Source: Candidatus Uhrbacteria bacterium (GTDB lineage: Bacteria > Patescibacteriota > Patescibacteriia > JACQRZ01). Taken from it: a stretch of DNA of 40,235 nucleotides. The notes under the pieces were generated by a model. That model worked only from the letters and a program-made list of their open reading frames with translations. It was not told where the DNA came from and did not search any database. The translations under genes and the position numbers were made by a program. Shown here in pieces: positions 1-9,310 of the stretch. Positions within the stretch are counted from its first letter, which is position 1. Each line of letters starts with the position of its first letter. Location: positions 1 through 40,235 of the forward strand of contig JAHFHK010000005.1 of NCBI GenBank assembly GCA_023246955.1, read 5' to 3'.

Positions 1-1
1 T

Positions 2-586
2 TTTTCTGCGGTCATGCATTTGTGGCCGCTTTTTGTTTCCTATGGATTGAGTTTTGGGGTACTGACGAATTTTTGGGTTGCCCATCATTATATCGTTAAT
101 CTCTTTTCTAAGAATGTGAATAGACACGTTGTGTATCTTGATGTACTGTTTCTGATGTTTTTGTCACTCATCCCTTTTAGCTCGAGTATCATTGGTCGCT
201 ACAACTATCTTTCTACTGCAGTATTTTTTTATGGAGTGAATCTTCTTTGCATTTCTTTTGCGCTTCTTGCGTTGCATGAGTATATATTTTTTTCTCGCGC
301 TATACAGAATACTCCCTTCGCGAAGGACAATGCTCGTTTTGGTAAAATACGCATTTGGATGACCATTCTCTTTACGACGGCTGGCATTATGATAAGCTTC
401 GTGCATACTGGTCTCGCTGGTGTTCTTTATCTCATCCCTCTTGTCGTGGCGATGATTCCTGGTTCTATCTCTCGCTGTGATCGTTTAATCAATCATTATA
501 AAGCTTCATTCTATGGAAAACAGTCAACCGGCGTGCAAACCAATGTGCCAAGGCGTAAGTCTTATCGCCGCGTTTCTTCTTCTTAG
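2..586 (+). CDS. TMEM175/DUF1211-like integral membrane protein (5' end probably truncated by window edge)
   Basis: ORF open to the window edge; hydrophobic segments and FWVAHHYIVNLF motif resembling DUF1211/TMEM175 proteins. Confidence 0.6.
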   Translation, partial: FSAVMHLWPLFVSYGLSFGVLTNFWVAHHYIVNLFSKNVNRHVVYLDVLFLMFLSLIPFSSSIIGRYNYLSTAVFFYGVNLLCISFALLALHEYIFFSRAIQNTPFAKDNARFGKIRIWMTILFTTAGIMISFVHTGLAGVLYLIPLVVAMIPGSISRCDRLINHYKASFYGKQSTGVQTNVPRRKSYRRVSSS

Positions 587-1280
587 TCTCGGTATTGGTG
601 GTGGACTCTGGACGCTCGGACAGGGTATTGAAGGGAGTAAGCTCTCTAAAACTATTACCTTGACGGGGTCTGCAAAGAAAAAGGTAGATTCCGATCTTGC
701 AAAGTGGACGGTGGGACTCAGTCGCCATGCTGCTCCCGCTGATGTTAAAGGTGCCTATGTTGCACTCAAAAATGATGGGGATGCGCTTCGTCAATATGCA
801 AAGAGCCGAGGGATTGACGACAAGGCAATCACGTTCTTACCTGCCTCCACCGATCCAGTCTATGAGCAACTCCCTAACTATGCTCAGTCACAGAAGATTA
901 CTGAATATATCGTAAGGCAAGAGGTTCACTTCGAGAGCGGCAATCTTGATGGTATAGAAAAACTTGCTAAAGAGGCAACGCAACTCATCGATAAAGGCAT
1001 TATTCTTGACTTTCAGCGCACCGAGTATTTTTATACGAAGCTTGATGATCTGCGCCCGGAGCTCTTTGCGGCCGCAACCAAGGATGCAAAGGTTCGTGCT
1101 GATGCGATCGCCGAAGGTACTGGCGTAAAGGTAGGTGACCTTCAGAGCGCGCGTACGGGGGTTATTCAGGTCTTGACCCCTAACTCTACTGACGTGTCTG
1201 ATTACGGCTCCTACGACCTCTCTACAAAAGAGAAAGAGATCACCGCAACGGTTAATGTAGCGTTTGCTTTAGGGAGATAG
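513..1280 (+). CDS. SIMPL (DUF541) domain-containing protein
   Basis: N-terminal TM segment then LTGSAKKKVDSDLAKWTVGLSR... and C-terminal KEKEITATVNVAFALG, typical of SIMPL proteins; overlaps the upstream ORF. Confidence 0.75.
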   Translation: MENSQPACKPMCQGVSLIAAFLLLSLGIGGGLWTLGQGIEGSKLSKTITLTGSAKKKVDSDLAKWTVGLSRHAAPADVKGAYVALKNDGDALRQYAKSRGIDDKAITFLPASTDPVYEQLPNYAQSQKITEYIVRQEVHFESGNLDGIEKLAKEATQLIDKGIILDFQRTEYFYTKLDDLRPELFAAATKDAKVRADAIAEGTGVKVGDLQSARTGVIQVLTPNSTDVSDYGSYDLSTKEKEITATVNVAFALGR

Positions 1281-1302
1281 TAATCCATCCTATCTCTTGC
1301 AC

Positions 1303-1332
1303 AAAAACACCGCTTTTGAAGGCGGTGTTTTT
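1303..1332. terminator. Bidirectional Rho-independent terminator between convergent SIMPL and VanW genes
   Basis: aaaaacaccgc-ttttgaag-gcggtgttttt, 11-bp perfect stem with A/T tracts on both sides. Confidence 0.85.
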
Positions 1333-1398
1333 GATTCTATGGCACAGCCACACGTTATACCAGGGTTATGTATCATGGTGTTCTGATTGTGGGGTGAT

Positions 1399-3279
1399 TT
1401 AGGGAACGAGAACGGGGATCGGTGTTGCATCAGTGAGTGTGGGGGATGCGAACTTTTGATCGATAGGAATAGGCTTTTGTGCGCCTACCAGGAACTGTGC
1501 TGGCCAATTCTTATAGATACTTTTGAATACCTGCTTTTTTTCTGTGCCATTGGGGTACTTGATCGTGTAGGTGGCAACTGCCGATCCTCCTCCGTGCGCT
1601 TTTTCAAGCTGCTTTGTTTCTCCTGGTTTTAGCGTAGGTGATTCTGCGTAGATAGGGTTTCCTGCGGGGGTTGTGCTGAGCGTTTTGGGTCCATCGACCA
1701 CCGAAATGCGTCCGTCGCCCGTTCCGTAGAGGTTGAATGTAATGCGATTGCCGTCGACTGACGACTGTACGAGAATATACCTCGGGGTATCGTTTACGAA
1801 TCTGAAGTCTGGGGCAGGGAAATATACTGTCGCGTCAAGACCTGGACCTATGCTTTTGCCATCGCCATCTTTTTCGTAGTAGGGAACGCGATATGAATGG
1901 TTCTGGCGTTGTGTTATAGGAAGTCCTGCGTTCATGACGGAGCGAAAGAGGGTGGTCGACACTTGGCATAGGCCTCCACCGTACTCGGGGAGGGTACGGG
2001 TGCCTTTGATGACGAGTTCTTGGAGGTATCCCCCTTTGGCATCGATAGAGCCGAGATTTTTGATCGTTGAAAACTCTTCGCCGGGTTTAATGAGGATACC
2101 ATGGAGATGGGTCGCCCCTGCTTTGATATTCACGCGTCTGTTAGAGGGGCTTCCTATGAAATTCGTTGTTGCGGTGCCGATTTTTTCTATAATACCAAAC
2201 TGCGCTACGACAGGATCGGTAGGAACGGGTTTGACGGAGTCAACTGCGATGGTGGCTCGAGGGAATGTGGGGGTTTTTTCTGTGCGAGATATGAGGGCTT
2301 GCAGTATCGAGGTTGCTGTTTTTTCTTTGCTGAGTGCAGTACCGTTCTGGGGAGGAGTAAAGTTTTTGACCGTAGTCCCCTCTACTTGCATTTTTGCTTC
2401 GAGAGGTGCGCGTGCGAATTCTTTTTCAAAACGAGCGAGATATTCTCCTGCCTTGTTTGTATCGATAGCGATAGTAAGTCTTTCTTTGTTAGGACTTGTC
2501 GTGATCCATGAGCCAAAGAGGGTGGGATCGATCACTTGGATCTTCTTGTTTGCGTCGAGCTCAAGAGGGCGTGCGAGCATCTGTTCAACGATATGAAGGG
2601 TCTTGTCTGCTTCTAGGCGGCTTACGGTGGGTTGTGTCGCAACACGACTGAGACGGGGTGTCTCTGTTTTCATCTCGAGGAGTGCAGTTCTGATGATAGG
2701 TATGGCCGCTCCTTCGTCTATTTTTTTCCCAGAGGTAGTGTCGGTGTGAAGGGTTGCTTTGCCTTTCTCGACAGTAATACGTAGGTCTTTTATGGGGTCT
2801 TGTGAGTCATTTGCGAGATGACTTATGCTCGCTGCGAGTTGGGTATCGTTTATGGTTATCGCGAGAGGGATGGTGACTGGAGTCATGAATGCGGTGATCT
2901 GTGTTTGAAAATTGCTGAATGCATCCCCTTTTGGTCGGGCGAGATATGCTGCTTCCAGGGCTCCGGTGATATCAAACATAATACCGGTGTCTGCTGGTTT
3001 TAGCGTAAAAACGCGCTCATCGATAGGGACTACAATGGGGCTCTGTGCATAAGCGATGGTGCGGGCAGTGACCAGCTCTCGTGCTCGCGCCATTGTTGCG
3101 TTGCTCACATCTATATCATAAATCAAAACTCCCGGCCCTATCGTGTCGGTTTGTGAAGAGGTATCTATCGTGAAAGCAACCGCCGTGAGAGTGGACGCGA
3201 CAAGACAGATGCCAAGGATGCCACCGCCTATGAGATACCACTGTTTTGGGGAGATTTTTTTATGGAGAAGTGTTTTCAT
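1399..3279 (-). CDS. VanW family protein with YoaR-like putative peptidoglycan-binding domains; N-terminal TM anchor
   Basis: GGGLCQVSTTLFRSVMNAGLPITQRQNHSYRVPYYE VanW signature; start placed at internal Met (MKTLLHKK) rather than the 3327 ORF start. Confidence 0.85.
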   Translation of the reverse strand: MKTLLHKKISPKQWYLIGGGILGICLVASTLTAVAFTIDTSSQTDTIGPGVLIYDIDVSNATMARARELVTARTIAYAQSPIVVPIDERVFTLKPADTGIMFDITGALEAAYLARPKGDAFSNFQTQITAFMTPVTIPLAITINDTQLAASISHLANDSQDPIKDLRITVEKGKATLHTDTTSGKKIDEGAAIPIIRTALLEMKTETPRLSRVATQPTVSRLEADKTLHIVEQMLARPLELDANKKIQVIDPTLFGSWITTSPNKERLTIAIDTNKAGEYLARFEKEFARAPLEAKMQVEGTTVKNFTPPQNGTALSKEKTATSILQALISRTEKTPTFPRATIAVDSVKPVPTDPVVAQFGIIEKIGTATTNFIGSPSNRRVNIKAGATHLHGILIKPGEEFSTIKNLGSIDAKGGYLQELVIKGTRTLPEYGGGLCQVSTTLFRSVMNAGLPITQRQNHSYRVPYYEKDGDGKSIGPGLDATVYFPAPDFRFVNDTPRYILVQSSVDGNRITFNLYGTGDGRISVVDGPKTLSTTPAGNPIYAESPTLKPGETKQLEKAHGGGSAVATYTIKYPNGTEKKQVFKSIYKNWPAQFLVGAQKPIPIDQKFASPTLTDATPIPVLVP

Positions 3280-3428
3280 GGTCAAAATATGACTTATACT
3301 CCCCCCAGTGTAGCCATTTTTGTTCATTATTGCAAGGCAAAAAGGGGAATTGAGGGGGATTTGTCTTGAAAAAAGAAAAGTGCTATGGTGGGAGGGCTGT
3401 TTTTTGTTTATAATTTATATTTCCTGGT

Positions 3429-3668
3429 ATGAAAACCGTTACTATTTTCAGTACCCCAACCTGCGTCTACTGTAAGATGGCAAAAGAGTTCTTTCACAAG
3501 CACAATGTTGAATTCATCGAGAAGAACGTCGCTGAAGACCTTGAGGCGCAGCAGGACATGATTTCTCGCTCAGGTCAGATGGGTGTTCCGGTGATTGATA
3601 TTGACGGAGAGCTGATTATTGGGTTCGATAAGCCGAAGGTCATGGAGCTCCTCGAAATTGCTGAATAA
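3429..3668 (+). CDS. Glutaredoxin family protein
   Basis: 79 aa, TPTCVYCKMAKEFF CxxC active site, GVPVIDIDG cis-Pro motif. Confidence 0.9.
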   Translation: MKTVTIFSTPTCVYCKMAKEFFHKHNVEFIEKNVAEDLEAQQDMISRSGQMGVPVIDIDGELIIGFDKPKVMELLEIAE

Positions 3669-3697
3669 CGATATTTAATTTATATAATCTCTTTTAT

Positions 3698-3850
3698 ATG
3701 TCTGAAGAAATGATGCATGCTTGCAAGGAAGAGGAAGCATGCTGTAAAGAAGGTGGGTGTGATTGTAAGGATATGGCGGAAAAAGATGGTGGATGTGATT
3801 GTTGCAAGGAGGAAGGGTGCGGGTCTTGCGATTCAGCTCCACAAGCGTAG
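3698..3850 (+). CDS. Cys-rich 50-aa mini-protein (metallothionein-like), absent from ORF track
   Basis: ATG..TAG translates MSEEMMHACKEEEACCKEGGCDCKDMAEKDGGCDCCKEEGCGSCDSAPQA: 10 Cys in 50 aa; followed by a terminator hairpin. Confidence 0.65.
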   Translation: MSEEMMHACKEEEACCKEGGCDCKDMAEKDGGCDCCKEEGCGSCDSAPQA

Positions 3851-3857
3851 TTTTCTG

Positions 3858-3885
3858 GAAGATCTCTCATAAGGAGATCTTCTTT
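3858..3885 (+). terminator. Rho-independent terminator after Cys-rich mini-protein
   Basis: gaagatctc-tcataag-gagatcttc followed by ttt. Confidence 0.65.
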
Positions 3886-3913
3886 GATTATATTGTTTTG
3901 AATTTCATTTTTT

Positions 3914-4885
3914 ATGGAAACGAACTCAATGTTTGATTGTATTGCTATAGGTACAGGTGCTGCCGGGCTTTCTGCAGCTATCTATGGTGGTCGGTATCGT
4001 ATGAGCATGCTCGTCATCGGCGAGAACTTTGGTGGATATACCTCCATTGCGGGCGAGATTGAGAACTATCCTGGATTCTCTTCCGTTGATGGCTATGAGC
4101 TCATGAAGCGGATGAAGGAGCAGGCGGAGGGGGTGGGTGCTACGATCGTCGATGGACGAGTAACTTCTATTGCCCGTGATGAGGGAGGGTGTTTTCGTGT
4201 GATGGTGGGCGAGAAGGAGTATTTTGGACGAACGGTGGTCTTTGGCACAGGAAGCAAACGGCGCCAGCTAGGGTTGCCTAATGAGAATGAACTCACTTCC
4301 AAGGGGGTACATTATTGCATGACCTGTGATGCGCCGGTGTATCGCGACAAGGTGGTGGCGGTCGTCGGCGGTGGGGATGCATCCGTAAAAGGCACCTTGA
4401 TTGCGGCAGAATATGCGAAGAAGATCTACTTCATCGTCAGGAGTGACAAGTTGCGTGCAGAGCCAATTAACCAGGATGCGTTGATGAAGCTGGGTGACAA
4501 AGTGGAGATATTGTATGAGACGAACGTCACCGCACTCATCGGTGAAAAGAGGCTAGAGAAGATTACTCTTTCAAAACCCTACAACGGCTTGACGGAGATG
4601 ACCCTTGATGGGCTGTTTATTGAGATTGGTGCAACGCCTGTTACGGATCTCATCACGTCTCTGGGTATCGCACTCGATGCGCAGGGGTACGTGATCGTTG
4701 ATCCTATGATGCACACGAACGTTGAGGGAGGGTACGCCGCGGGGGATATCATGAATCTTTTTGGGCACTTTAAGCAGGATATCACCGCAGCTGCAACGGG
4801 AGCGTTAGCTGCTACGTCGGCCTATGAGTACGTGAAATCTCACGGGGAGCTGTGTGTGCGTCATGCACGATCGAACGGGGCATAG
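3914..4885 (+). CDS. trxB: Thioredoxin reductase-like FAD/NAD(P)-dependent oxidoreductase
   Basis: FAD motif GTGAAGLSAAIY, redox CMTC motif in HYCMTCDAPVY, NAD(P) motif VVGGGDASVKGT, C-terminal GGYAAGDIMN. Confidence 0.88.
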   Translation: METNSMFDCIAIGTGAAGLSAAIYGGRYRMSMLVIGENFGGYTSIAGEIENYPGFSSVDGYELMKRMKEQAEGVGATIVDGRVTSIARDEGGCFRVMVGEKEYFGRTVVFGTGSKRRQLGLPNENELTSKGVHYCMTCDAPVYRDKVVAVVGGGDASVKGTLIAAEYAKKIYFIVRSDKLRAEPINQDALMKLGDKVEILYETNVTALIGEKRLEKITLSKPYNGLTEMTLDGLFIEIGATPVTDLITSLGIALDAQGYVIVDPMMHTNVEGGYAAGDIMNLFGHFKQDITAAATGALAATSAYEYVKSHGELCVRHARSNGA

Positions 4886-4909
4886 AGATTAATTTATATC
4901 TTTGACTAT

Positions 4910-5332
4910 ATGATCATGGAAAGGAAATATCCTCTTTCTGAGGAGCAAAAAGCCGCAGACAAAATACAAATTCAAGAAAGACTGCAGGAGACAAAAGGTT
5001 GGCTCGATGCCATGCTGTCCGAAAGAGGTATCCAAGAGGTGGCAACTTTTGATGCACTTGAACTTACTGACGATGAGAAGAGGGATCTTGATACTACAAA
5101 AGGGGTTCTTCACTATGATCCCGAGGAGGATCAGGGCATATATCCGCACTATATGTTTTATCGCAAAGACGATGGAGATTCTCTTCCTTCGGTGCGAATG
5201 ATCGTTTATATTTCCGGAGTGAAACAAAGTCTTATGGCGGCGGATATATTTTCAAAAAAATTTGGGCATCAGATGGGTAATGATTGGAGCCAGGAGGAAT
5301 TCAGGGGGTTAATAAAGAACATAGTTATATGA
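4910..5332 (+). CDS. Hypothetical protein (140 aa)
   Basis: Intact ORF in an intergenic slot on the same strand as neighbours; no recognised domain. Confidence 0.55.
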   Translation: MIMERKYPLSEEQKAADKIQIQERLQETKGWLDAMLSERGIQEVATFDALELTDDEKRDLDTTKGVLHYDPEEDQGIYPHYMFYRKDDGDSLPSVRMIVYISGVKQSLMAADIFSKKFGHQMGNDWSQEEFRGLIKNIVI

Positions 5333-5463
5333 TAGTGCTCTATACTTGGGTATAGAAACCTTGATTTGTGAGTGGTTTTGGCACATCTCACTTCTTGATT
5401 TTTTTGCCTTCATTTTCACTCTGTGCCACAATGGGCGGAGTACTTTTTAAGGAGATGACTATC

Positions 5464-5682
5464 ATGGGAGTTAGCCCTGGTACGTTCTGTCGTTTGTGCA
5501 ATTGTCTTTCTCATCGAGCCGCGGAGATATGTGAACGTTGCATTATGCAGCATCGTATTCCGAGGCGGTTTGAGGATGATTACGATGGTTGGTGTGCGCT
5601 GTCTCCCGAGGAGCAGAATCGGCTTTTGCGCCCCCTGAAATGGGAGCCCCAGCTTTCTTCTCGTATGGAGGCAAAACAATGA
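5464..5682 (+). CDS. Small putative zinc-ribbon protein
   Basis: Start at ATG 5464 with SD-like aaggag upstream; FCRLCNC...ICERC paired CxxC motifs; followed by terminator. Confidence 0.55.
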   Translation: MGVSPGTFCRLCNCLSHRAAEICERCIMQHRIPRRFEDDYDGWCALSPEEQNRLLRPLKWEPQLSSRMEAKQ

Positions 5683-5686
5683 AAAT

Positions 5687-5714
5687 CCGGGTGAATAATA
5701 TCACTCGGTTTTTT
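5687..5714 (+). terminator. Rho-independent terminator
   Basis: ccgggtga-ataata-tcactcgg followed by tttttt. Confidence 0.7.
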
Positions 5715-6261
5715 ATTTCCTCATTTTCTCTGCAAACGCTATGGTTGTGACGATGAGGGTTTCAAGGAACTCATGGGTTTTGGGATCGGTGAATGCTCCT
5801 TCGGGGGTGAAGGCGGTGTCGCCCATGCCGATGAGGACTTCGGGTTTTGGGAGGACGAGGACGTTGAGGGCGAGGAGGACTTCGCGGAGATGTGCTTGTC
5901 CGCGCACGGTGGCGAATTTTCCGTTCGAAACCCCGAAGATGCAGGCTACCTTTCTTGCGAGGGGGTTCTCGCCACGAGAGAGCCAATCAAGGGCGTTTTT
6001 GAGCACGCCAGAGATGGAGTGGTTGTATTCAGGGGAGGCGATCATGACGAGGTCTGCGGTTGCGATGAGTGTTGCGAGTTGGGTGACTGATTCGGGCATG
6101 CCCTGATCTTCGATATCACCGTTATATAAGGGGAGTGATCCGATATCTCCGTCGGTGATAGATGACGCACCGTGCTGTGTGGCGATTGCTTTTGCGATGG
6201 CGAGGGCTTTTTTGTTGAATGAGCCGGAGCGAAGACTTCCGCAGAGGGTTACTACATGCAT
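5713..6261 (-). CDS. NAD(P)H-dependent FMN reductase family protein
   Basis: GSLRSGSFNKKAL flavodoxin-like phosphate loop, SPEYNHSISGVLKNALDWLSR motif. Confidence 0.88.
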   Translation of the reverse strand: MHVVTLCGSLRSGSFNKKALAIAKAIATQHGASSITDGDIGSLPLYNGDIEDQGMPESVTQLATLIATADLVMIASPEYNHSISGVLKNALDWLSRGENPLARKVACIFGVSNGKFATVRGQAHLREVLLALNVLVLPKPEVLIGMGDTAFTPEGAFTDPKTHEFLETLIVTTIAFAEKMRK

Positions 6262-6354
6262 ATGGGTGAGTATTAGTGATAGGTGTGGATAAGGGGAATT
6301 GTTCTGAGTGGTGGTGTCTTACGGGTGAAGCATTTACTCGGGATAGGTACCACT

Positions 6355-6384
6355 TTGACGGTTGCTGCTTTGAGCCTATACAAT
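6355..6384 (+). promoter_or_regulatory. Candidate sigma70-like promoter for nrdA
   Basis: TTGACG - 16 nt - TATACA (or TACAAT 18 nt away) just upstream of the nrdA start. Confidence 0.45.
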
Positions 6385-6412
6385 GGTAGCACCCTAAATC
6401 ACGAACTACCAT
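6383..6412. promoter_or_regulatory. Inverted repeat ATGGTAG-N16-CTACCAT between nrdA -10 and start codon
   Basis: Perfect 7-bp arms at 6383-6389 and 6406-6412; ATG at 6418. Confidence 0.45.
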
Positions 6413-6417
6413 GCGGT

Positions 6418-9276
6418 ATGCCAATAATAAAGATACAAAAACGAAACGGTTTTATAGCGGATTTTGATGCATCGAGAATTATTAGGGCGGTGCAAAAAGC
6501 TTTTGTTGAGAGAGGGTATTCTCCCGAAGAGGTATTTTTACAAGAAGTAGGCGCTGCTGTGACTGAGCAGCTCGAATTGCGGTTTGTGGATAAGGTGCCG
6601 AATGTGGAGGTGGTACAGGATTTTGTTGAGAAGGCATTGGCGGATCGGGGATTTTTTGATGTGGCGAAGGCATATATTATCTATCGGTATGAGCATGCGA
6701 AGATTCGTGAGGAATTGAAAAAGGATATTGCGGAAAAAATCGAGCATCATGCATTGACGGTGGTGAAACGGAGTGGGGCGACTGAGCAGTTTTCTCTTGC
6801 AAAGCTTCGCAAAAGCGTCGAGCATGTCGTGGCGGGGTATGAGAAAGATATTGATATCGATGCCGTGGTGCAGCAATGTCGTCTTGAACTGTTCGAGGGG
6901 ATTGCGACGAAGGATGTGCATAAAGTATTGATAATGACGATGCGTAGTTTTATTGAAAAGGATCCTGCGTATTCAAAGGTGGCGGCACGACTTCTTCTTG
7001 CACGGAATTATAAGGAATATATCGGTCCCGATGTTGACTATACCCAGCTTGATGCGCAATACCGTGCCGCATTCGTGACGAATCTCAAGCGAGGGGTGGA
7101 GATTGGGCGTATTGATGCACGCTTGCTCGCTTTTGATCTTGATACCATCGCAAAGAGTCTCGTGCTCGATCGAGATGATGATTTCCTCTATCTTGGGCTC
7201 CAGACGTTGTTTGATCGGTATTTTGTGTATGATCACGATCGCAAATGTGTTCTTGAGACTCCGCAGACATTCTGGATGCGTATTGCAATGGGTATCGCTT
7301 TGAATGAAAAGGAAGATCGTACGCGCCATACATTGGATTTTTATGAGATTATGGCAAAGCTTTTGTATACGCCGTCGACTCCTACACTATTTCATGCGGG
7401 AACGCCGAGCCCTCAGTTGAGCTCATGCTATCTCAACACTGTTTCAGATTCTTTGGAGAATATTTTTAAGACGTATGCTGATAATTCTCAGCTTTCAAAG
7501 TGGTCGGGAGGGATTGGAACCGATTGGACGAATATTCGTGGTACTGGGTCGTTCATTAAGGGTACGGGCGTAGAGAGTCAGGGAGTGATTCCGTTTCTCA
7601 AAATCGCCAATGATGTTACGGTAGCTATCAATCGCAGTGGGCGTCGTCGAGGTGCTGCGTGTGTGTATCTGGAGGTGTGGCACTATGATATAGAGGACTT
7701 TCTTGAGCTTCGCAAGAATACTGGTGATGAGCGGCGTCGTACTCATGATATGGACACGGCGAATTGGATCCCCGATCTCTTTATGAAGCGTATTCGTGAG
7801 GATGGGGAATGGACGTTGTTTTCTCCTGATGAGACACCGCAGCTTCACCACATCTACGGGAAGCGTTTTGAAGAAAAATATGCTGAATATGAGCGACTTG
7901 CTGATGCGGGGGTTTTGAAGACATGGCGCCGCATGAAGGCAAAGGATCTATGGAAGAAAATGCTTGCGATGTTGTTCGAAACAGGACATCCGTGGATTAC
8001 ATTCAAAGATCCCTGTAACGTGCGCTCTCCGCAAGATCATGTGGGGGTTATTCATAATTCCAATCTTTGTACGGAAATTACGCTCAATACTTCCGAAAAT
8101 GAAACAGCGGTATGTAATCTTGGCTCGTTGAACTTTGCGAAGTTCGTTCGTGATGATGCGTTTGATTCTGAAAAAGTGAAAGAGGTAGTAACGATCGCGA
8201 TGCGCATGCTCGATAACGTCATTGATATCAACTACTACCCTACGGAGGATGCAAAGCGCTCTAATATGCGGCATCGTCCTGTAGGTTTGGGGATTCGAGG
8301 ATTTCATGATGCGTTGTATCTGCTCGATATTAATTTTGATAGTGAAGAATGTATTGAGTTTGCGGATTACAGTATGGAGGTGGTGTCGTACTATGCGCTG
8401 CTTGGTTCTTCGCAATTAGCGGCAGAGCGAGGAGAATATGAGACGTTTCGAGGGTCAAAATGGGATCGTGGGATTTTGCCACAGGATACGCTGGATCTTT
8501 TGGAACAAGAACGGGGAGAGCGGATTGATATTCCTCGAGGCGGACGAATGGATTGGGCGCCGGTGCGTGAATCGATCAGAAAGTATGGTATTCGTAATTC
8601 GAACTGTCTTGCGATTGCACCGACGGCGACAACGGCAAATATTGTCGGCTGTATTCCTACTATTGAACCGATCTACAAGAATTTGTATGTGAAGTCGAAT
8701 CAGGCGGGGGATTTTATCGTGGTGAATCCGTATTTGGTTGAAGATTTGAAGGCGATTAATCTTTGGAATGATGAGACATTGAATAAGATTAAGTACTTTG
8801 ATGGGAGCATTGCGGGCTTGCCTGAGATTCCGGTACATTTGCGTGAGAAATATAAGGAAGTGTTTGAGATTGATTCTCGATGGCTCATTCGCTCTGCGGC
8901 ATGTCGTGGAAAATGGATTGATCAGAGTCAGTCGTTGAATATCTACTTTCGTGGTACGTCAGGAAAAGAGTTAAGTGATGTGTATATGTATGCATGGGAG
9001 CTGGGTCTTAAGACGACCTACTATCTCCGTACTCTGGCGGCGTCTCAGGTCGAGAAATCTACTATGAATGCAGTGCAGTTCGGCACTACCCATATTCGTG
9101 GAGGTGGCGCGGGGCCTGTGACTCCTATGGCGACTCCTTCTTCGTCGGTGAGTACGCCGTCTGCTACTCCCTCTCCTGCGCCCGCGATGGCGAGCCCTCT
9201 CGGGAGTGACATTCCTGCTCCTTCACTCGCCGTATGCAGTATTGATGATCCGGGTTGCGAATCATGCCAAGGCTAA
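6418..9276 (+). CDS. nrdA: Ribonucleoside-diphosphate reductase alpha subunit (class I) with two N-terminal ATP-cone-like regions
   Basis: Start at MPIIKIQKRNGF; ATP-cone sequences; TPTLFHAGTPSPQLSSCYL, LCTEITLNTSENETAVCNLGS, APTATTANIVGC motifs; C-terminal CESC tail. Confidence 0.95.
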   Translation: MPIIKIQKRNGFIADFDASRIIRAVQKAFVERGYSPEEVFLQEVGAAVTEQLELRFVDKVPNVEVVQDFVEKALADRGFFDVAKAYIIYRYEHAKIREELKKDIAEKIEHHALTVVKRSGATEQFSLAKLRKSVEHVVAGYEKDIDIDAVVQQCRLELFEGIATKDVHKVLIMTMRSFIEKDPAYSKVAARLLLARNYKEYIGPDVDYTQLDAQYRAAFVTNLKRGVEIGRIDARLLAFDLDTIAKSLVLDRDDDFLYLGLQTLFDRYFVYDHDRKCVLETPQTFWMRIAMGIALNEKEDRTRHTLDFYEIMAKLLYTPSTPTLFHAGTPSPQLSSCYLNTVSDSLENIFKTYADNSQLSKWSGGIGTDWTNIRGTGSFIKGTGVESQGVIPFLKIANDVTVAINRSGRRRGAACVYLEVWHYDIEDFLELRKNTGDERRRTHDMDTANWIPDLFMKRIREDGEWTLFSPDETPQLHHIYGKRFEEKYAEYERLADAGVLKTWRRMKAKDLWKKMLAMLFETGHPWITFKDPCNVRSPQDHVGVIHNSNLCTEITLNTSENETAVCNLGSLNFAKFVRDDAFDSEKVKEVVTIAMRMLDNVIDINYYPTEDAKRSNMRHRPVGLGIRGFHDALYLLDINFDSEECIEFADYSMEVVSYYALLGSSQLAAERGEYETFRGSKWDRGILPQDTLDLLEQERGERIDIPRGGRMDWAPVRESIRKYGIRNSNCLAIAPTATTANIVGCIPTIEPIYKNLYVKSNQAGDFIVVNPYLVEDLKAINLWNDETLNKIKYFDGSIAGLPEIPVHLREKYKEVFEIDSRWLIRSAACRGKWIDQSQSLNIYFRGTSGKELSDVYMYAWELGLKTTYYLRTLAASQVEKSTMNAVQFGTTHIRGGGAGPVTPMATPSSSVSTPSATPSPAPAMASPLGSDIPAPSLAVCSIDDPGCESCQG

Positions 9277-9310
9277 AAACAAATATTAATTCCTTTAACT
9301 GTTCCCGCCT

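Noticed and set aside
6383-6412. NrdR box at nrdA
   Set aside because: The dyad does not match the NrdR-box consensus as I know it; reported only as an unassigned inverted repeat.
6283-6417. N-terminal extension of the RNR alpha ORF
   Set aside because: Covers the promoter and inverted repeat; family-like N-terminus MPIIKIQKRNGF begins at 6418.
7948-8415. 155-aa antisense ORF in nrdA, and similar antisense ORFs in nrdB, suf, dnaG and rpoD
   Set aside because: Opposite conserved housekeeping genes; compositional by-products.
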